Of a DNA stretch of 64,000 nt, positions 21,034 through 30,157 are shown piece by piece. The notes beneath the pieces were generated by a model. That model was given only the letters and a program-made list of their open reading frames with translations, was not told the DNA's origin and did no database searches. The position numbers and the translations under genes are program-made. How positions within the stretch are numbered: position 1 is the first letter of the stretch; each line of letters begins with the position of its first letter. The stretch is from Clostridium sp. AM30-24 (lineage in GTDB: Bacteria; Bacillota; Clostridia; Lachnospirales; Lachnospiraceae): positions 1-64,000 of the forward strand of contig NZ_QUJB01000003.1 of the NCBI RefSeq assembly GCF_003480435.1. The letters run 5' to 3'.

Positions 21034-22962
21034 TTATTTTAAATATTCATCCATCCATTTAATGATCTCCGTCATCCGGTCGATCCTGTTCTCAGGCTTT
21101 CCGCCTCTGGACAGTTCATGATTTTCTCCATGGAACAGGCAAAGCTTCGACGGGCAGCCGTTCCGCTTGATGGCGCTGAACATGGCGAGTCCTTCCGCCA
21201 TATAGCATCGGTAGTCCTCATCGGAGTGGATAAAGAGTGTCGGTGTCTTGCAGTTCGGCGCAAACTGGAGCGGGGACTGCTTCCAAAGAAGCTCCACATC
21301 GGTCCTCGTGTTGGCTCCCTGGTTGTTTAAGATGAAGGTGTGTCCGATATCGGAGTTGTGCTCAAAGGATACCCAGTTAGAGATGGAACGCTGGGAAACG
21401 GCGGCATGGAACCGGTCTGTGTGTCCGATGATCCAGTTTGTCATGAATCCGCCGTAGGAGCCGCCTGCGACACCGAGATGTTCCGGATCGATCATCGGGT
21501 ACCGTTTCAGGACTTCATCCGTGAAATCCATCAGGTTCTGATAGTCCACAGTTCCGTAGATTCCGTTGATATTTCCAAAGTCCGTGCCCCGTCCGTCAGA
21601 TCCTCTCGGGTTGCAGAAGAACACAAAATATCCGCGGTTTGTCCACATCTGCATCTCATGATAGTAGACATCTGAATAAACGGTTCTAGGACCGCCGTGG
21701 ATATTTAAGATACCGGGATAGGACTTTCCTTCCTCGAAACCTGCCGGTTTTAATACCCATCCGTGGATCTCGTACCCATCGCTGGCAGTAAATGTGAAGG
21801 CTTCCGGAGTCTGGACATTGTACCCGTCGGTGAGCCAGTCGTTCATGTGGGTCACCTGCTCGCCGTCTACAAAAAGTTCCGCAATGTGGAGGCCGTGGAA
21901 TTCCATGGAGGCGATGTGTCCGCCCGCAAGATCGAAGCTGTCGCAGGAGCTTCCTGCCGTCAGCGGCCCGGAGACGGTGCCGCCCCGCGAGATCTTATAG
22001 AGATGGGAAAAATCTTCCACGGTGGAAATATAGTAAAATTCCCCGTCCACAGCCTTAAATGTCTGTCCTGCGCCGAATCTGGAATCGGAGCCCACGGAGG
22101 AGCCGCCGATGGAAGATTCATAAGGATGGATCAGCTTCATGGATCCGTCCGCGAGATCCATATGGTAGAAGTCACAGTATTTCGTCGTATCTTTATAGGA
22201 GTCATCCGTTGCCGCAATGAGTGCAGTCTTTTCGTCTAAGAGGGAGACAACTCCGGTGCGCATGGAATCCGGCGCGATCAAGGTTTTTGTCTCTCCGGTG
22301 GAGAGGTTATAAAGATAAACGCCCGGACGGATCCCCATGACACTCTGTTTCCACGGATATGCCTTGTAGAGCAGGAGGTTTCCAAGGACAGAATACTGGG
22401 AGCAGTCAGTCCATTCGTCCGCCACGTAAGTGAGCTTATCGGATCCCATATCATAGACAGCGTAACGGTTTCTCTTCGCGTTCGTGTATCCCTGGCCATT
22501 GCCCCAGAACGGAAGCTCGTCGAAGACCTCGTAAGATTTCTTCCTTGTATCCTTGTAATTATCATGGCGGATCGTCAGGAGGTAACGCCCGTCCGGGAGA
22601 AGACGGATCCCTGTGACGGAAGCCGGAACCGATGCGCGGCATGAGGCTTCGCCGCCGGACGGAGAGATTTCATAAAAGAAAGAAGTGCCGTTTTCTTTTT
22701 CCTTTTTAAGGGACGCAGTCCGGGCCGCAGGAAAGATCAGCGTGTTTTCCGCAGTCCAGGACCAGATCTTCGCGTCACCGGCGCAGGTGACACGGGAGAC
22801 AGTCTTCTTCCCAAGATCATACAGGTACAGGTCAGACAGATAGCCATTGGTCTCCCGGTCCGGTACGGATACCGTGAAGGCGATCTTCGTTCCATCGGGT
22901 GAGAAATGTGGGTTGCTCAAAAAACGGAACTTCAGGAATGTGTCGATCTCAATCTTCTTCAT
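21034..22962 (-). CDS. S9-family prolyl oligopeptidase / acylaminoacyl-peptidase-like protein
   Basis: A 642-residue serine peptidase. The N-terminal two thirds is a WD40/TolB-like beta-propeller (FSPDGTKIAFTVS, DLYLYDLGKKTVSRVT). The C-terminal alpha/beta hydrolase carries the nucleophile motif GGSYGGFMTNW, the acid in HSDEDYRC and the histidine in HGENHEL. It removes short or acylated peptides from N-termini, probably in the cytoplasm as no signal peptide is seen. Start 22962 is preferred because GGAGG lies 8 bases before it; two ATG codons just upstream overlap that site. It lies alone, between two direct copies of a palindromic repeat. Confidence 0.92.
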   Translation of the reverse strand: MKKIEIDTFLKFRFLSNPHFSPDGTKIAFTVSVPDRETNGYLSDLYLYDLGKKTVSRVTCAGDAKIWSWTAENTLIFPAARTASLKKEKENGTSFFYEISPSGGEASCRASVPASVTGIRLLPDGRYLLTIRHDNYKDTRKKSYEVFDELPFWGNGQGYTNAKRNRYAVYDMGSDKLTYVADEWTDCSQYSVLGNLLLYKAYPWKQSVMGIRPGVYLYNLSTGETKTLIAPDSMRTGVVSLLDEKTALIAATDDSYKDTTKYCDFYHMDLADGSMKLIHPYESSIGGSSVGSDSRFGAGQTFKAVDGEFYYISTVEDFSHLYKISRGGTVSGPLTAGSSCDSFDLAGGHIASMEFHGLHIAELFVDGEQVTHMNDWLTDGYNVQTPEAFTFTASDGYEIHGWVLKPAGFEEGKSYPGILNIHGGPRTVYSDVYYHEMQMWTNRGYFVFFCNPRGSDGRGTDFGNINGIYGTVDYQNLMDFTDEVLKRYPMIDPEHLGVAGGSYGGFMTNWIIGHTDRFHAAVSQRSISNWVSFEHNSDIGHTFILNNQGANTRTDVELLWKQSPLQFAPNCKTPTLFIHSDEDYRCYMAEGLAMFSAIKRNGCPSKLCLFHGENHELSRGGKPENRIDRMTEIIKWMDEYLK

Positions 22963-22985
22963 CGTCATGTCCTCCATAATTAGTA

Positions 22986-23070
22986 TTTTGTAATAGGAAA
23001 TCCGAGGAATTCCCTATTATACAAACAGGCACTAATGTGCCAATGATGCGCACTTGCGCAAAAATGCAGG
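22986..23070 (+). repeat. Dispersed palindromic repeat, copy B
   Basis: TTGTAATAGG (22988 on) and CCTATTATACAA form the outer arms around the same core TCCGAGGAATTCC as copy A, followed by GGCACTAATGTGCC and ATGCGCACTTGCGC. Same orientation as copy A. It occupies the upstream region of the S9 peptidase and most of the informative part of the 382-base gap before yebC. Confidence 0.7.
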
Positions 23071-23219
23071 TCAGATGCATCCATCCACAGAATCTGCCGG
23101 GCTGCCCCGAAAGATCATAGGCCGGAAGGCACTGGATCGCTATGAAATGAGTATAAATACTCAGAGTGGAGTGTGTCAAGGAAAAGTGAAGCAGAAGCAG
23201 GGGTATCCGGAAAAAGCGC

Positions 23220-23248
23220 TTGCCATATCAGAAAAATGATGTTAAAAT
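23220..23248 (+). promoter_or_regulatory. Predicted promoter of yebC
   Basis: TTGCCA (23220-23225), 17-base spacer, TAAAAT (23243-23248). A second -10-like TATAAT lies at 23262-23267 without a good -35. Confidence 0.45.
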
Positions 23249-23344
23249 ACTTTAGACTATGTATAATGCGCATGAAAAGGTCCCTGGGACTGGTGCACGA
23301 GAGATAAAAAAGAGCGAGATGCGAAGAGAAAGGAAGCTGAACCG

Positions 23345-24073
23345 ATGTCAGGACATAATAAATTTTCCAACATCAAACATAAGAAAGAGAAAAACGACGC
23401 AGCAAAGGGTAAGATCTTTACCGTAATCGGAAGAGAGATCGCTGTCGCAGTTAAAGAGGGCGGCGCTGATCCGGCTAACAACAGCAAGCTGCGTGATGTG
23501 ATCGCAAAAGCGAAAGCAAACAACATGCCGAACGATACCATCGACCGCGGTATCAAGAAAGCAGCCGGTGACTTAAACTCCGTAAACTACGAAAACTTAA
23601 CATACGAGGGATACGGTCCGAGCGGTGTAGCGATCATCGTTGACACACTGACTGACAACAAGAACCGTACTGCAGCGAACGTAAGAAGCGCCTTCACAAA
23701 GGGCGGCGGAAACGTAGGCGCACAGGGAAGCGTTTCCTTCATGTTCGACCGCAAGGGCCAGATCGTGATCGACAAAGAAGAGTGTGATATGGATGCCGAC
23801 GAACTCATGATGGCTGCACTCGATGCAGGGGCTGAGGATTTCTCCGAGGAGGAGGACAGCTACGAGGTTATCACAGATCCGGACAACTTCAGTGCAGTCC
23901 GCGAGGCTCTCGAGAAAGCCGGAATCCCGATGGTAGAGGCTGATATTACTATGATCCCGCAGAACTGGGTAGAACTTACTGATGAGGAAGCGATCAAGAA
24001 GATGCAGAGAATCCTTGATCTCCTTGACGAGGATGATGACGTACAGGCTGTATACCACAACTGGGATGAATAA
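23345..24073 (+). CDS. yebC: YebC/PmpR-family regulatory protein
   Basis: A 242-residue protein of the universally conserved YebC family, begun by the signature [19 protein letters not shown]. The acidic three-domain fold is complete ([44 protein letters not shown], then the C-terminal VVWHNWDE-like VYHNWDE). Members have been described as DNA-binding regulators and, more recently, as translation factors easing ribosome stalling at proline-rich sequences. GGAAG lies before the ATG. Monocistronic with its own promoter and terminator. Its job here cannot be refined from the sequence. Confidence 0.95.
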   Translation: MSGHNKFSNIKHKKEKNDAAKGKIFTVIGREIAVAVKEGGADPANNSKLRDVIAKAKANNMPNDTIDRGIKKAAGDLNSVNYENLTYEGYGPSGVAIIVDTLTDNKNRTAANVRSAFTKGGGNVGAQGSVSFMFDRKGQIVIDKEECDMDADELMMAALDAGAEDFSEEEDSYEVITDPDNFSAVREALEKAGIPMVEADITMIPQNWVELTDEEAIKKMQRILDLLDEDDDVQAVYHNWDE

Positions 24074-24097
24074 AGAATCTTAATTGTGTATGTTGTG

Positions 24098-24139
24098 ATC
24101 CCCTTTCACCAGAATTGTACTGATGAGAGGGGATTTCTT
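24098..24139 (+). terminator. Intrinsic terminator after yebC
   Basis: ATCCCCTTTCA (24098-24108) pairs with TGAGAGGGGAT (24124-24134, one G-T pair), then TTCTT. A stub of the dispersed repeat (GTAACAGGAAA) follows at 24142. Confidence 0.7.
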
Positions 24140-24199
24140 CATGTAACAGGAAAATCGGAGAGCGTGGAACTCTCCGGAGGCAGGAGGGAGGAATCCGTT

Positions 24200-25825
24200 A
24201 TGACGGATATGAAGAAAAATATAAAAAGGACAGCAGTGCTTTCCATGGTGCTGGTCCTGATGTTCGCGACAACCGTATTTGGCGCGGAGCAGACGGAAGA
24301 ATATGTGCCGGCGGTCTACGCGACGTTCTGGGCGCTCGTTCCGCCGGTCGTGGCGATCGGGCTGGCACTTATCACAAAAGAGGTGTACAGTTCCCTGTTC
24401 GTCGGTGTTCTCATGGGTGGAATCCTGTATTCCGGTTTCAGCTTTGAGGGAACGATCACCCATATTTTTGAGGACGGAATGATAAACGTTCTCTCTGACA
24501 GCTACAATGTGGGAATCCTGATCTTCCTTGTGATCCTCGGAGCGATGGTGTGCCTGATGAACCGGGCCGGCGGGTCGGCAGCATTCGGCCAGTTTGCGGC
24601 GGATCATATTAAGGGACGCGTGGGCGCGGAGCTTGCGACGATCCTGTTGGGCTGTCTGATCTTTATCGATGATTATTTTAACTGCCTGACCGTGGGAAGC
24701 GTGATGCGCCCTGTGACAGACAAATTTAAAGTCTCAAGAGCAAAGCTCGCGTACCTGATCGATGCGACGGCAGCTCCGATCTGCATTATCGCGCCGATCT
24801 CTTCCTGGGCAGCCGCGGTTACCGGATTTGTTGAGGGCGAGGACGGATTTTCTATCTTCGTGCGGGCGATCCCATACAACTTTTACGCGATCCTGACGAT
24901 CGTGATGATGATCGGAATGGTACTCTTACGGACAGAATTCGGCTCTATGAAATTCCATGAGAAGAATGCGCTCAAGGGGGACCTTTATACCACGCCGGGA
25001 CGTCCGTATGACACGGAGAAACAGCCGGAGGTCTCTGTCAGGGGAACTGTTCTGGATCTTCTGATCCCGATCATATCCCTGATCATCTGCTGCATGATCG
25101 GCATGCTCTATACGGGTGGATTTTTCTCAGGAGAGGATTTTGTGACAGCCTTCTCCCAGAGTGACGCGTCCCTGGGACTTACGATGGGAAGCTTTTTTGG
25201 ACTTTTGATCACCATCGGTCTCTATCAGGTGCGCCGGGTCCTGAAATTCTCTGAGTGCATGGCCTGCATTCCGGAAGGTTTTAAGTCCATGGTCCCGGCG
25301 ATCATGATCCTGTCCTTCGCGTGGACATTGAAGGCGATGACGGACAGCCTCGGCGCAGATGTCTATGTGGCGACTGTGGTTGCGTCCAGCGCCCGTTCCT
25401 TCTTAAATTTCCTCCCGGCGATCATTTTCGTTGTGGGGTGCTTTCTGGCTTTCGCGACGGGAACATCCTGGGGTACCTTCGGAATCCTGATCCCGATCGT
25501 TGTTGCTGTGTTTGAGAACAGCAATCCGGACCTCATGATCATCTCGATCTCTGCCTGCATGGCAGGAGCTGTCTGCGGTGACCACTGTTCTCCGATCTCC
25601 GACACAACGATCATGGCATCCGCCGGAGCCCAGTGTGAACATGTAAACCATGTGACGACTCAGCTTCCGTATGCGGTCACGGCAGCGGCTGTGTCCTTCA
25701 TCTCCTACATTATCGCAGGCTTTGTACAGTCCGCATGGATCGCCCTGCCGATCGCCATTGCGCTTATGGTGGTCACAATGTTTGTGATCCGCGCGGCGAA
25801 TGGAGTGCTGAAGGGAGAAGCGTGA
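24200..25825 (+). CDS. NhaC-family Na+/H+ antiporter
   Basis: A 541-residue inner-membrane transporter with an N-terminal signal-like segment and about 11-12 further helices. Characteristic segments: PPVVAIGLALITKEVYSSLF, IFIDDYFNCLTVGSVMRPVTD, the ISSWAAAVTGF region and GAVCGDHCSPISDTTIMASAGA near the C-terminus, all typical of the NhaC family (sodium/proton exchange or malate-sodium lactate exchange in relatives). ATG 24200 is chosen because GGAGG lies about 10 bases before it; the frame from 24086 runs through a terminator. It is a single-gene unit. Ion specificity is not decidable. Confidence 0.9.
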   Translation: MTDMKKNIKRTAVLSMVLVLMFATTVFGAEQTEEYVPAVYATFWALVPPVVAIGLALITKEVYSSLFVGVLMGGILYSGFSFEGTITHIFEDGMINVLSDSYNVGILIFLVILGAMVCLMNRAGGSAAFGQFAADHIKGRVGAELATILLGCLIFIDDYFNCLTVGSVMRPVTDKFKVSRAKLAYLIDATAAPICIIAPISSWAAAVTGFVEGEDGFSIFVRAIPYNFYAILTIVMMIGMVLLRTEFGSMKFHEKNALKGDLYTTPGRPYDTEKQPEVSVRGTVLDLLIPIISLIICCMIGMLYTGGFFSGEDFVTAFSQSDASLGLTMGSFFGLLITIGLYQVRRVLKFSECMACIPEGFKSMVPAIMILSFAWTLKAMTDSLGADVYVATVVASSARSFLNFLPAIIFVVGCFLAFATGTSWGTFGILIPIVVAVFENSNPDLMIISISACMAGAVCGDHCSPISDTTIMASAGAQCEHVNHVTTQLPYAVTAAAVSFISYIIAGFVQSAWIALPIAIALMVVTMFVIRAANGVLKGEA

Positions 25826-25880
25826 GTTCCATACGGTCACTGAACGTGCCGGATGGCTTTGGTTTTTGTAAAAAAAATTG

Positions 25881-25914
25881 AAAGGACCTGCGGAATCTGC
25901 GGGTCCTTTTCCTG
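25881..25914 (+). terminator. Intrinsic terminator after the antiporter gene
   Basis: AAAGGACCTGC (25881-25891) pairs with GCGGGTCCTTT (25899-25909), then TCCTG. The A-rich run upstream makes it work on the minus strand as well. Confidence 0.85.
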
Positions 25915-25943
25915 TTCTGTATGTTTCTGACGATATTTTCCGG

Positions 25944-25971
25944 TTGCTTTTTTGCCGGTTTCTGGTATAAT
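25944..25971 (+). promoter_or_regulatory. Promoter of tRNA-Pro
   Basis: TTGCTT (25944-25949), 16-base spacer, extended -10 TGGTATAAT ending at 25971. Start would fall about 6 bases before the mature tRNA 5' end. Confidence 0.6.
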
Positions 25972-25983
25972 AATTTCTGTTCC

Positions 25984-26057
25984 CGGGGTATGGCGTAGCT
26001 TGGTAGCGCGCTCGGCTGGGGGCCGAGAGGTCGCAGGTTCAAATCCTGTTGCCCCGA
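25984..26057 (+). tRNA. tRNA-Pro, anticodon GGG
   Basis: A 74-base cloverleaf. The acceptor stem CGGGGTA pairs with TGCCCCG (one G-T pair), discriminator A at 26057. The D arm contains TAGCTTGGTAGCG. The anticodon stem CTCGG/CCGAG encloses the loop CTGGGGG, so the anticodon is GGG (reads CCC and CCU). The T arm is CAGG-TTCAAAT-CCTG. CCA is not encoded. Confidence 0.95.
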
Positions 26058-26065
26058 TTTTTGAT

Positions 26066-26100
26066 AAGCAGGAGCTGGAATGAACCAGCCCCTGCTTTTG
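26066..26100 (+). terminator. Intrinsic terminator after tRNA-Pro
   Basis: AAGCAGG plus GCTGG pair with CCAGC plus CCTGCTT around one mismatch, then TTTG. Confidence 0.75.
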
Positions 26101-26216
26101 CTTTACCGGTACAGCCAAAAGTTGCAAACAGAAACGGGAATTGCTATAATGAGAACAGTATAATGCCCTGCGGTCTCAATCCGTCAGGGATGAGAAACGG
26201 AAAGGTCAGATCACAT

Positions 26217-26591
26217 ATGAAACCAATCATTCTTTTATACCATCTGCCGGAAGGCGAGAGACTTGCGAAGATCAAGAGGGCGCTGTTCCCGCTTGGAATG
26301 AGGCTGCGGGCTGTGAAAAAGGAGGAGTATCTGGAACCGGTGGGATATCTTGCCGGAGTGAAGGAACTCATACCCTGTGGGGAAGTCTATACAGGAGATG
26401 ACTTTGAAAAAGAGATGATGGTGATGGCGGGACTCACCTCAAAGCAGGTGGACACGGTGATCCTTGCGCTGAGAAAGACGGGGGCCGGAAGGATTGACTA
26501 TAAGGCAGTCCTTACGCCGACGAACCAGAGCTGGAACGCGCTGACATTATACGGGGAGCTTGCGAAGGAACACGCAAAAATGAACCGGTAG
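26217..26591 (+). CDS. DUF3783-domain protein
   Basis: A 124-residue soluble protein. Its C-terminal half, with VMAGLTSKQVDTVILALRKTG and YKAVLTPTNQSWNALTLYGEL, matches the DUF3783 pattern; function unknown. ATG 26217 follows GGAAAGG by about 10 bases, and ATG 26190 is an alternative. It lies 83 bases before the PPK2 gene with no terminator between, so co-transcription is likely. Confidence 0.75.
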   Translation: MKPIILLYHLPEGERLAKIKRALFPLGMRLRAVKKEEYLEPVGYLAGVKELIPCGEVYTGDDFEKEMMVMAGLTSKQVDTVILALRKTGAGRIDYKAVLTPTNQSWNALTLYGELAKEHAKMNR

Positions 26592-26674
26592 ATCACAGAT
26601 CACCGGGATCCGGAAAGGCTGACGATGAACCTGACTGTTTGACAGACCATAAAATGGAATGGAGGGATCGGTCC

Positions 26675-28156
26675 ATGAGAGATGAGAAGAAACAGCAAAA
26701 AGAAGCTCTGAAGGAAGAAATGCTGAGACTCGGGAACCTTCAGCGGGAATGCAAAGAGGAAAAGATTCCTGTCTATATCACCTTTGACGGTTACGACGGT
26801 GCCGGAAAGGGCGTGCAGATCGGGCGGCTTATGCAGGCGCTGGATCCGAGAGGCTTTGACGTTTACACCGGAGATAAGGATACCGAGGAGGAAGCGCTCC
26901 GTCCGTTCCTCTGGCGGTTTGCGGTCCATGCCCCGGCGGATGGGCGGATCACGATCTATGACACAAGCTGGTACCGGACGGTTCAGGCGGACCGGTTCGA
27001 GGGAAAGCTGAATGAAAAGAAAGCAGATGCCGCGTTTGAGGATATCTGCGCGTTTGAGAGATGCCTGGTGGACGGCGGAACCGTTCTCATCAAATTTTTT
27101 CTGGATATTTCAGAGAAGGAACAGGAAAAACGGTTTAAAAAACTTCTGGAATCAAAGGATACCGCATGGCGCGTCACAGAGAAAGAACTTGCGAGAAATG
27201 CCCATTACGGAAAATATAAGAAGCTCAGCGATGAGATGATCAGGAGAACGGATATGCCTTACGCGCCCTGGTACGTGATCGACGCGAAGGAAAAGAGCGG
27301 GACGGCGCTGGTGGTCATAAAGACGGTGGCAGATGTTCTGGAAAAGGCGCTTGAGAAAAAACGGGCGGGAAAAGAGGCGGAGATCTTTGAGAAACCGGTT
27401 CCGCCTGACAGATATGAAAAAGGGATCCTTGCAAAAGCGGACCTGACAAAGCGCCTTGAGGAGACGGAATACCGGAAAAAACTGGACAAGCTCCAGAAAC
27501 GGCTGGAAGTGCTCCACGGAGAACTCTACCGTCTGCGGATCCCGGTGATCCTTGGCTTTGAGGGCTGGGATGCCGCCGGAAAGGGAGGAGCGATCAAACG
27601 TCTGACGAGCCATCTTGATCCCCGCGGATATAAGGTCTGCCCGACAGCGTCCCCGAACGACGTGGAAAAAGCCCATCACTATCTCTGGCGATTCTGGAAT
27701 CATGTGCCGAAGGCAGGACACATCGCGATCTTTGACCGCACCTGGTACGGAAGAGTCATGGTGGAGCGGATCGAGGGCTTCTGTTCCGAGGAGGACTGGC
27801 ACCATGCATATCGGGAGATCAACGAGATGGAAGCACATTTTGTGCACTCCGGAGCTCTTGTTTTAAAATTCTGGCTCCAGATCGACAAGGACGAGCAGGA
27901 GCGGCGGTTCAATGACCGGATGAAGAACCCGGAAAAACGGTGGAAGATCACGGACGAGGACTGGAGAAACAGGGAAAAGTGGGATGCTTATGTGCTTGCT
28001 GTGAATGAAATGCTGGAAAAAACTTCTACAAAGGATGCCCCCTGGATCGTTGTGGAAGGAAATTCCAAGTGGTATGCGAGGATCAAGGTCCTTGAAACTG
28101 TGGCGGATGCCATGGAAAAAAAGATAAAAGAAGTGGAAAAGAACAGAAAAAGATGA
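26675..28156 (+). CDS. Two-domain polyphosphate kinase 2 (polyphosphate:AMP phosphotransferase type)
   Basis: A 493-residue protein with two PPK2 domains in tandem. Domain 1 has Walker A FDGYDGAGKG at about residues 38-46 and YDTSWYRTVQADR. Domain 2 has GFEGWDAAGKGGAIKRL at about 291-307, a lid region and FDRTWYGRVMVERIEGF. Class II enzymes of this two-domain type use polyphosphate to turn AMP into ADP. In characterised ones the C-terminal domain is catalytic; here too the N-terminal copy departs from consensus (DTSWYR for DRTWYGR). ATG 26675 follows GGAGG by 9 bases. It overlaps the next gene by 4 bases. Confidence 0.9.
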   Translation: MRDEKKQQKEALKEEMLRLGNLQRECKEEKIPVYITFDGYDGAGKGVQIGRLMQALDPRGFDVYTGDKDTEEEALRPFLWRFAVHAPADGRITIYDTSWYRTVQADRFEGKLNEKKADAAFEDICAFERCLVDGGTVLIKFFLDISEKEQEKRFKKLLESKDTAWRVTEKELARNAHYGKYKKLSDEMIRRTDMPYAPWYVIDAKEKSGTALVVIKTVADVLEKALEKKRAGKEAEIFEKPVPPDRYEKGILAKADLTKRLEETEYRKKLDKLQKRLEVLHGELYRLRIPVILGFEGWDAAGKGGAIKRLTSHLDPRGYKVCPTASPNDVEKAHHYLWRFWNHVPKAGHIAIFDRTWYGRVMVERIEGFCSEEDWHHAYREINEMEAHFVHSGALVLKFWLQIDKDEQERRFNDRMKNPEKRWKITDEDWRNREKWDAYVLAVNEMLEKTSTKDAPWIVVEGNSKWYARIKVLETVADAMEKKIKEVEKNRKR

Positions 28157-29382
28157 GTAAAGTGGTGATTATAGGCGGCGGGGCAGCGGGAATGGCTGCT
28201 GCCATCGGTGCCGCGGAGTGCGGACATGATGTCTCCGTTTATGAGAAAAATGAGAAGCTTGGGAAAAAGATCTATATCACGGGAAAAGGACGCTGCAACC
28301 TGACAAACGGCTGTGATACAGAGGACCTGTTCAGAAATATGGTCTCCAACGGCAAGTTCCTTTACAGTGCCATCTATGGATTCACAAACTTTGATATCGT
28401 GGATCTTGTGGAGGCAAACGGCTGCCCGGTGAAGGAAGAACGGGGAGCGAGAATGTTCCCGGTATCGGACCATGCTTCCGATGTGACGGGGGCCTTAGAG
28501 CGGAAGATGAAATCTCTGGGCGTAAAGATCTTCTTAAATGAACCGGTCAGGGATATCGTGATCAGGGATGAAAAGGCGGCGGGAATCATTCTGGAAAAAA
28601 CTGGAAAGAGTGTGGATGCCGATGCGGTGGTGATCGCCACAGGCGGACTTTCCTACCCGTCAACAGGTTCCACGGGGGACGGGTACCGTTTTGCAAAAGA
28701 GGCGGGCCACACGGTGACACCTCTGTCACCGGCACTTGTTCCGTTTGTATGCGCAGAAGATGATGTGAAAGAACTTCAGGGACTCTCCTTAAGAAACATC
28801 GAGGTGACTGTCTGGAACGGAAAGAAAGTGCTCTGGAAAGAGTTCGGCGAGATGCTGTTTACGCACTTTGGCGTCAGCGGACCTGTCGTTTTGAGTGCCA
28901 GCAGCTATGCGGCGAAGATCATCAAAAAAACGCCGCTCAGAATGGATATCGACCTGAAACCGGCACTCTCAAAAGAGCAGCTGGATGCGAGGATCCTGCG
29001 GGATTTCGATGAGGCGAAAAATAAGCAGTTTAAGAACTCCTTAAATCACCTCTTCCCGGCAAAGCTGATCCCGGTGATGATAGAGCGGAGCGGCATCGAT
29101 CCGGAAAAACAGGTCAATGAGGTGACTGCGGAGGAGAGAAAACGTCTGGTGGATCTCACAAAAGCGTTTTCCGTGACACTCACAGGCCTCCGCGGGTACA
29201 ATGAGGCGATCGTGACGCAGGGCGGAGTGAACGTGAAGGAAGTGAATCCGTCCACTATGGAATCGAAGAAGCTGCAGGGACTCTATTTTGCGGGCGAGGT
29301 TCTGGATCTGGACGGTGTGACCGGCGGATTTAACCTGCAGATCGCCTGGTCGACCGGAATGCTGGCAGGCAGAAGCGTATAG
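28153..29382 (+). CDS. HI0933/BaiN-type NAD(P)/FAD-dependent oxidoreductase
   Basis: A 409-residue flavoprotein. The dinucleotide-binding motif VVIIGGGAAGMAAAIGAAE opens it, KLGKKIYITGKGRCNLTN follows, ATGGLSYPSTGSTGDGYRFA lies in the middle and TQGGVNVKEVNPSTMESKKLQGLYFAGEVLDLDGVTGGFNLQIAW ends the FAD site. The family includes BaiN, linked to bile-acid 7-dehydroxylation, but most members have unknown substrates and no bai genes are nearby. The start overlaps the PPK2 stop by 4 bases (ATGA), so translation is coupled, though no functional tie is obvious. Confidence 0.92.
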   Translation: MSKVVIIGGGAAGMAAAIGAAECGHDVSVYEKNEKLGKKIYITGKGRCNLTNGCDTEDLFRNMVSNGKFLYSAIYGFTNFDIVDLVEANGCPVKEERGARMFPVSDHASDVTGALERKMKSLGVKIFLNEPVRDIVIRDEKAAGIILEKTGKSVDADAVVIATGGLSYPSTGSTGDGYRFAKEAGHTVTPLSPALVPFVCAEDDVKELQGLSLRNIEVTVWNGKKVLWKEFGEMLFTHFGVSGPVVLSASSYAAKIIKKTPLRMDIDLKPALSKEQLDARILRDFDEAKNKQFKNSLNHLFPAKLIPVMIERSGIDPEKQVNEVTAEERKRLVDLTKAFSVTLTGLRGYNEAIVTQGGVNVKEVNPSTMESKKLQGLYFAGEVLDLDGVTGGFNLQIAWSTGMLAGRSV

Positions 29383-29484
29383 AGCACCGGACCTGAGAAG
29401 CAGCTTTGAACCCGTATGGCTGTAAAGATATGGAACCATCACGAATAAATAAAAAATCTTGGAATAAACTAAGGGGAGAATAAC

Positions 29485-30156
29485 ATGTCTTTTAATGTAG
29501 CGATAGACGGACCGGCAGGAGCCGGAAAGAGCACCGTGGCAAAGTCTGTGGCAGCTCTGAAGAATTTTATCTATGTGGATACCGGAGCAATGTACCGGGC
29601 AATGGCGTTATATTTTCTGCGCCAGGGAATTGATAAGACCGACGAGAACGCCATCAATGCCACTCTTGATAAAGTGGAGATCACGATCCGCTACGAGAAC
29701 GGTGCGCAGCAGGTGATCTTAAACGGTGAGAATGTATCCGGGCTGATCCGGACCGAAGAGGTCGGAAACATGGCTTCCGCCACATCGGTCTACAAAAAAG
29801 TCCGCGAAAAGCTCGTGGAACTCCAGAAAGATCTGGCAAAGAAGGCGGATGTGATCATGGATGGACGCGACATCGGAACCTGTGTCCTACCGGATGCCGA
29901 TGTGAAGGTATATCTGACCGCAAGCTCCGCAGTCCGGGCGAAACGCCGCTATAATGAGCTTAAGGAGAAAGGAACAGCCTGCGATCTCGATGAGATCGAG
30001 AAGGACATCATCGAACGGGATTACCGGGATATGCACCGGGAGAATTCCCCGTTGAAACAGGCGGATGACGCCGTGCTCCTTGACAGCTCCGACATGACGT
30101 TAAAAGAGGTCGTGGACACGATCACAGCGATGATCGATAAGAAGCAGGGTGCGTAA
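29485..30156 (+). CDS. cmk: Cytidylate kinase
   Basis: A 223-residue (d)CMP kinase. Walker A IDGPAGAGKSTVAKSVA near residue 7, YVDTGAMYRAMALY, the substrate region MDGRDIGTCVLPDADVKVYLTAS and the lid RAKRRYNELK. It makes CDP/dCDP for nucleic acid synthesis. AAGGGGAG precedes the ATG. It starts the conserved clostridial run cmk-ispH-rpsA, with one base between its stop and the preferred ispH start. Confidence 0.96.
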   Translation: MSFNVAIDGPAGAGKSTVAKSVAALKNFIYVDTGAMYRAMALYFLRQGIDKTDENAINATLDKVEITIRYENGAQQVILNGENVSGLIRTEEVGNMASATSVYKKVREKLVELQKDLAKKADVIMDGRDIGTCVLPDADVKVYLTASSAVRAKRRYNELKEKGTACDLDEIEKDIIERDYRDMHRENSPLKQADDAVLLDSSDMTLKEVVDTITAMIDKKQGA

Positions 30157-30157
30157 G

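Noticed and set aside
26217..29382. bai bile-acid operon suggested by the BaiN-type flavoprotein
   Set aside because: None of the other bai genes are adjacent; the neighbour is a polyphosphate kinase, so only the family name is kept.
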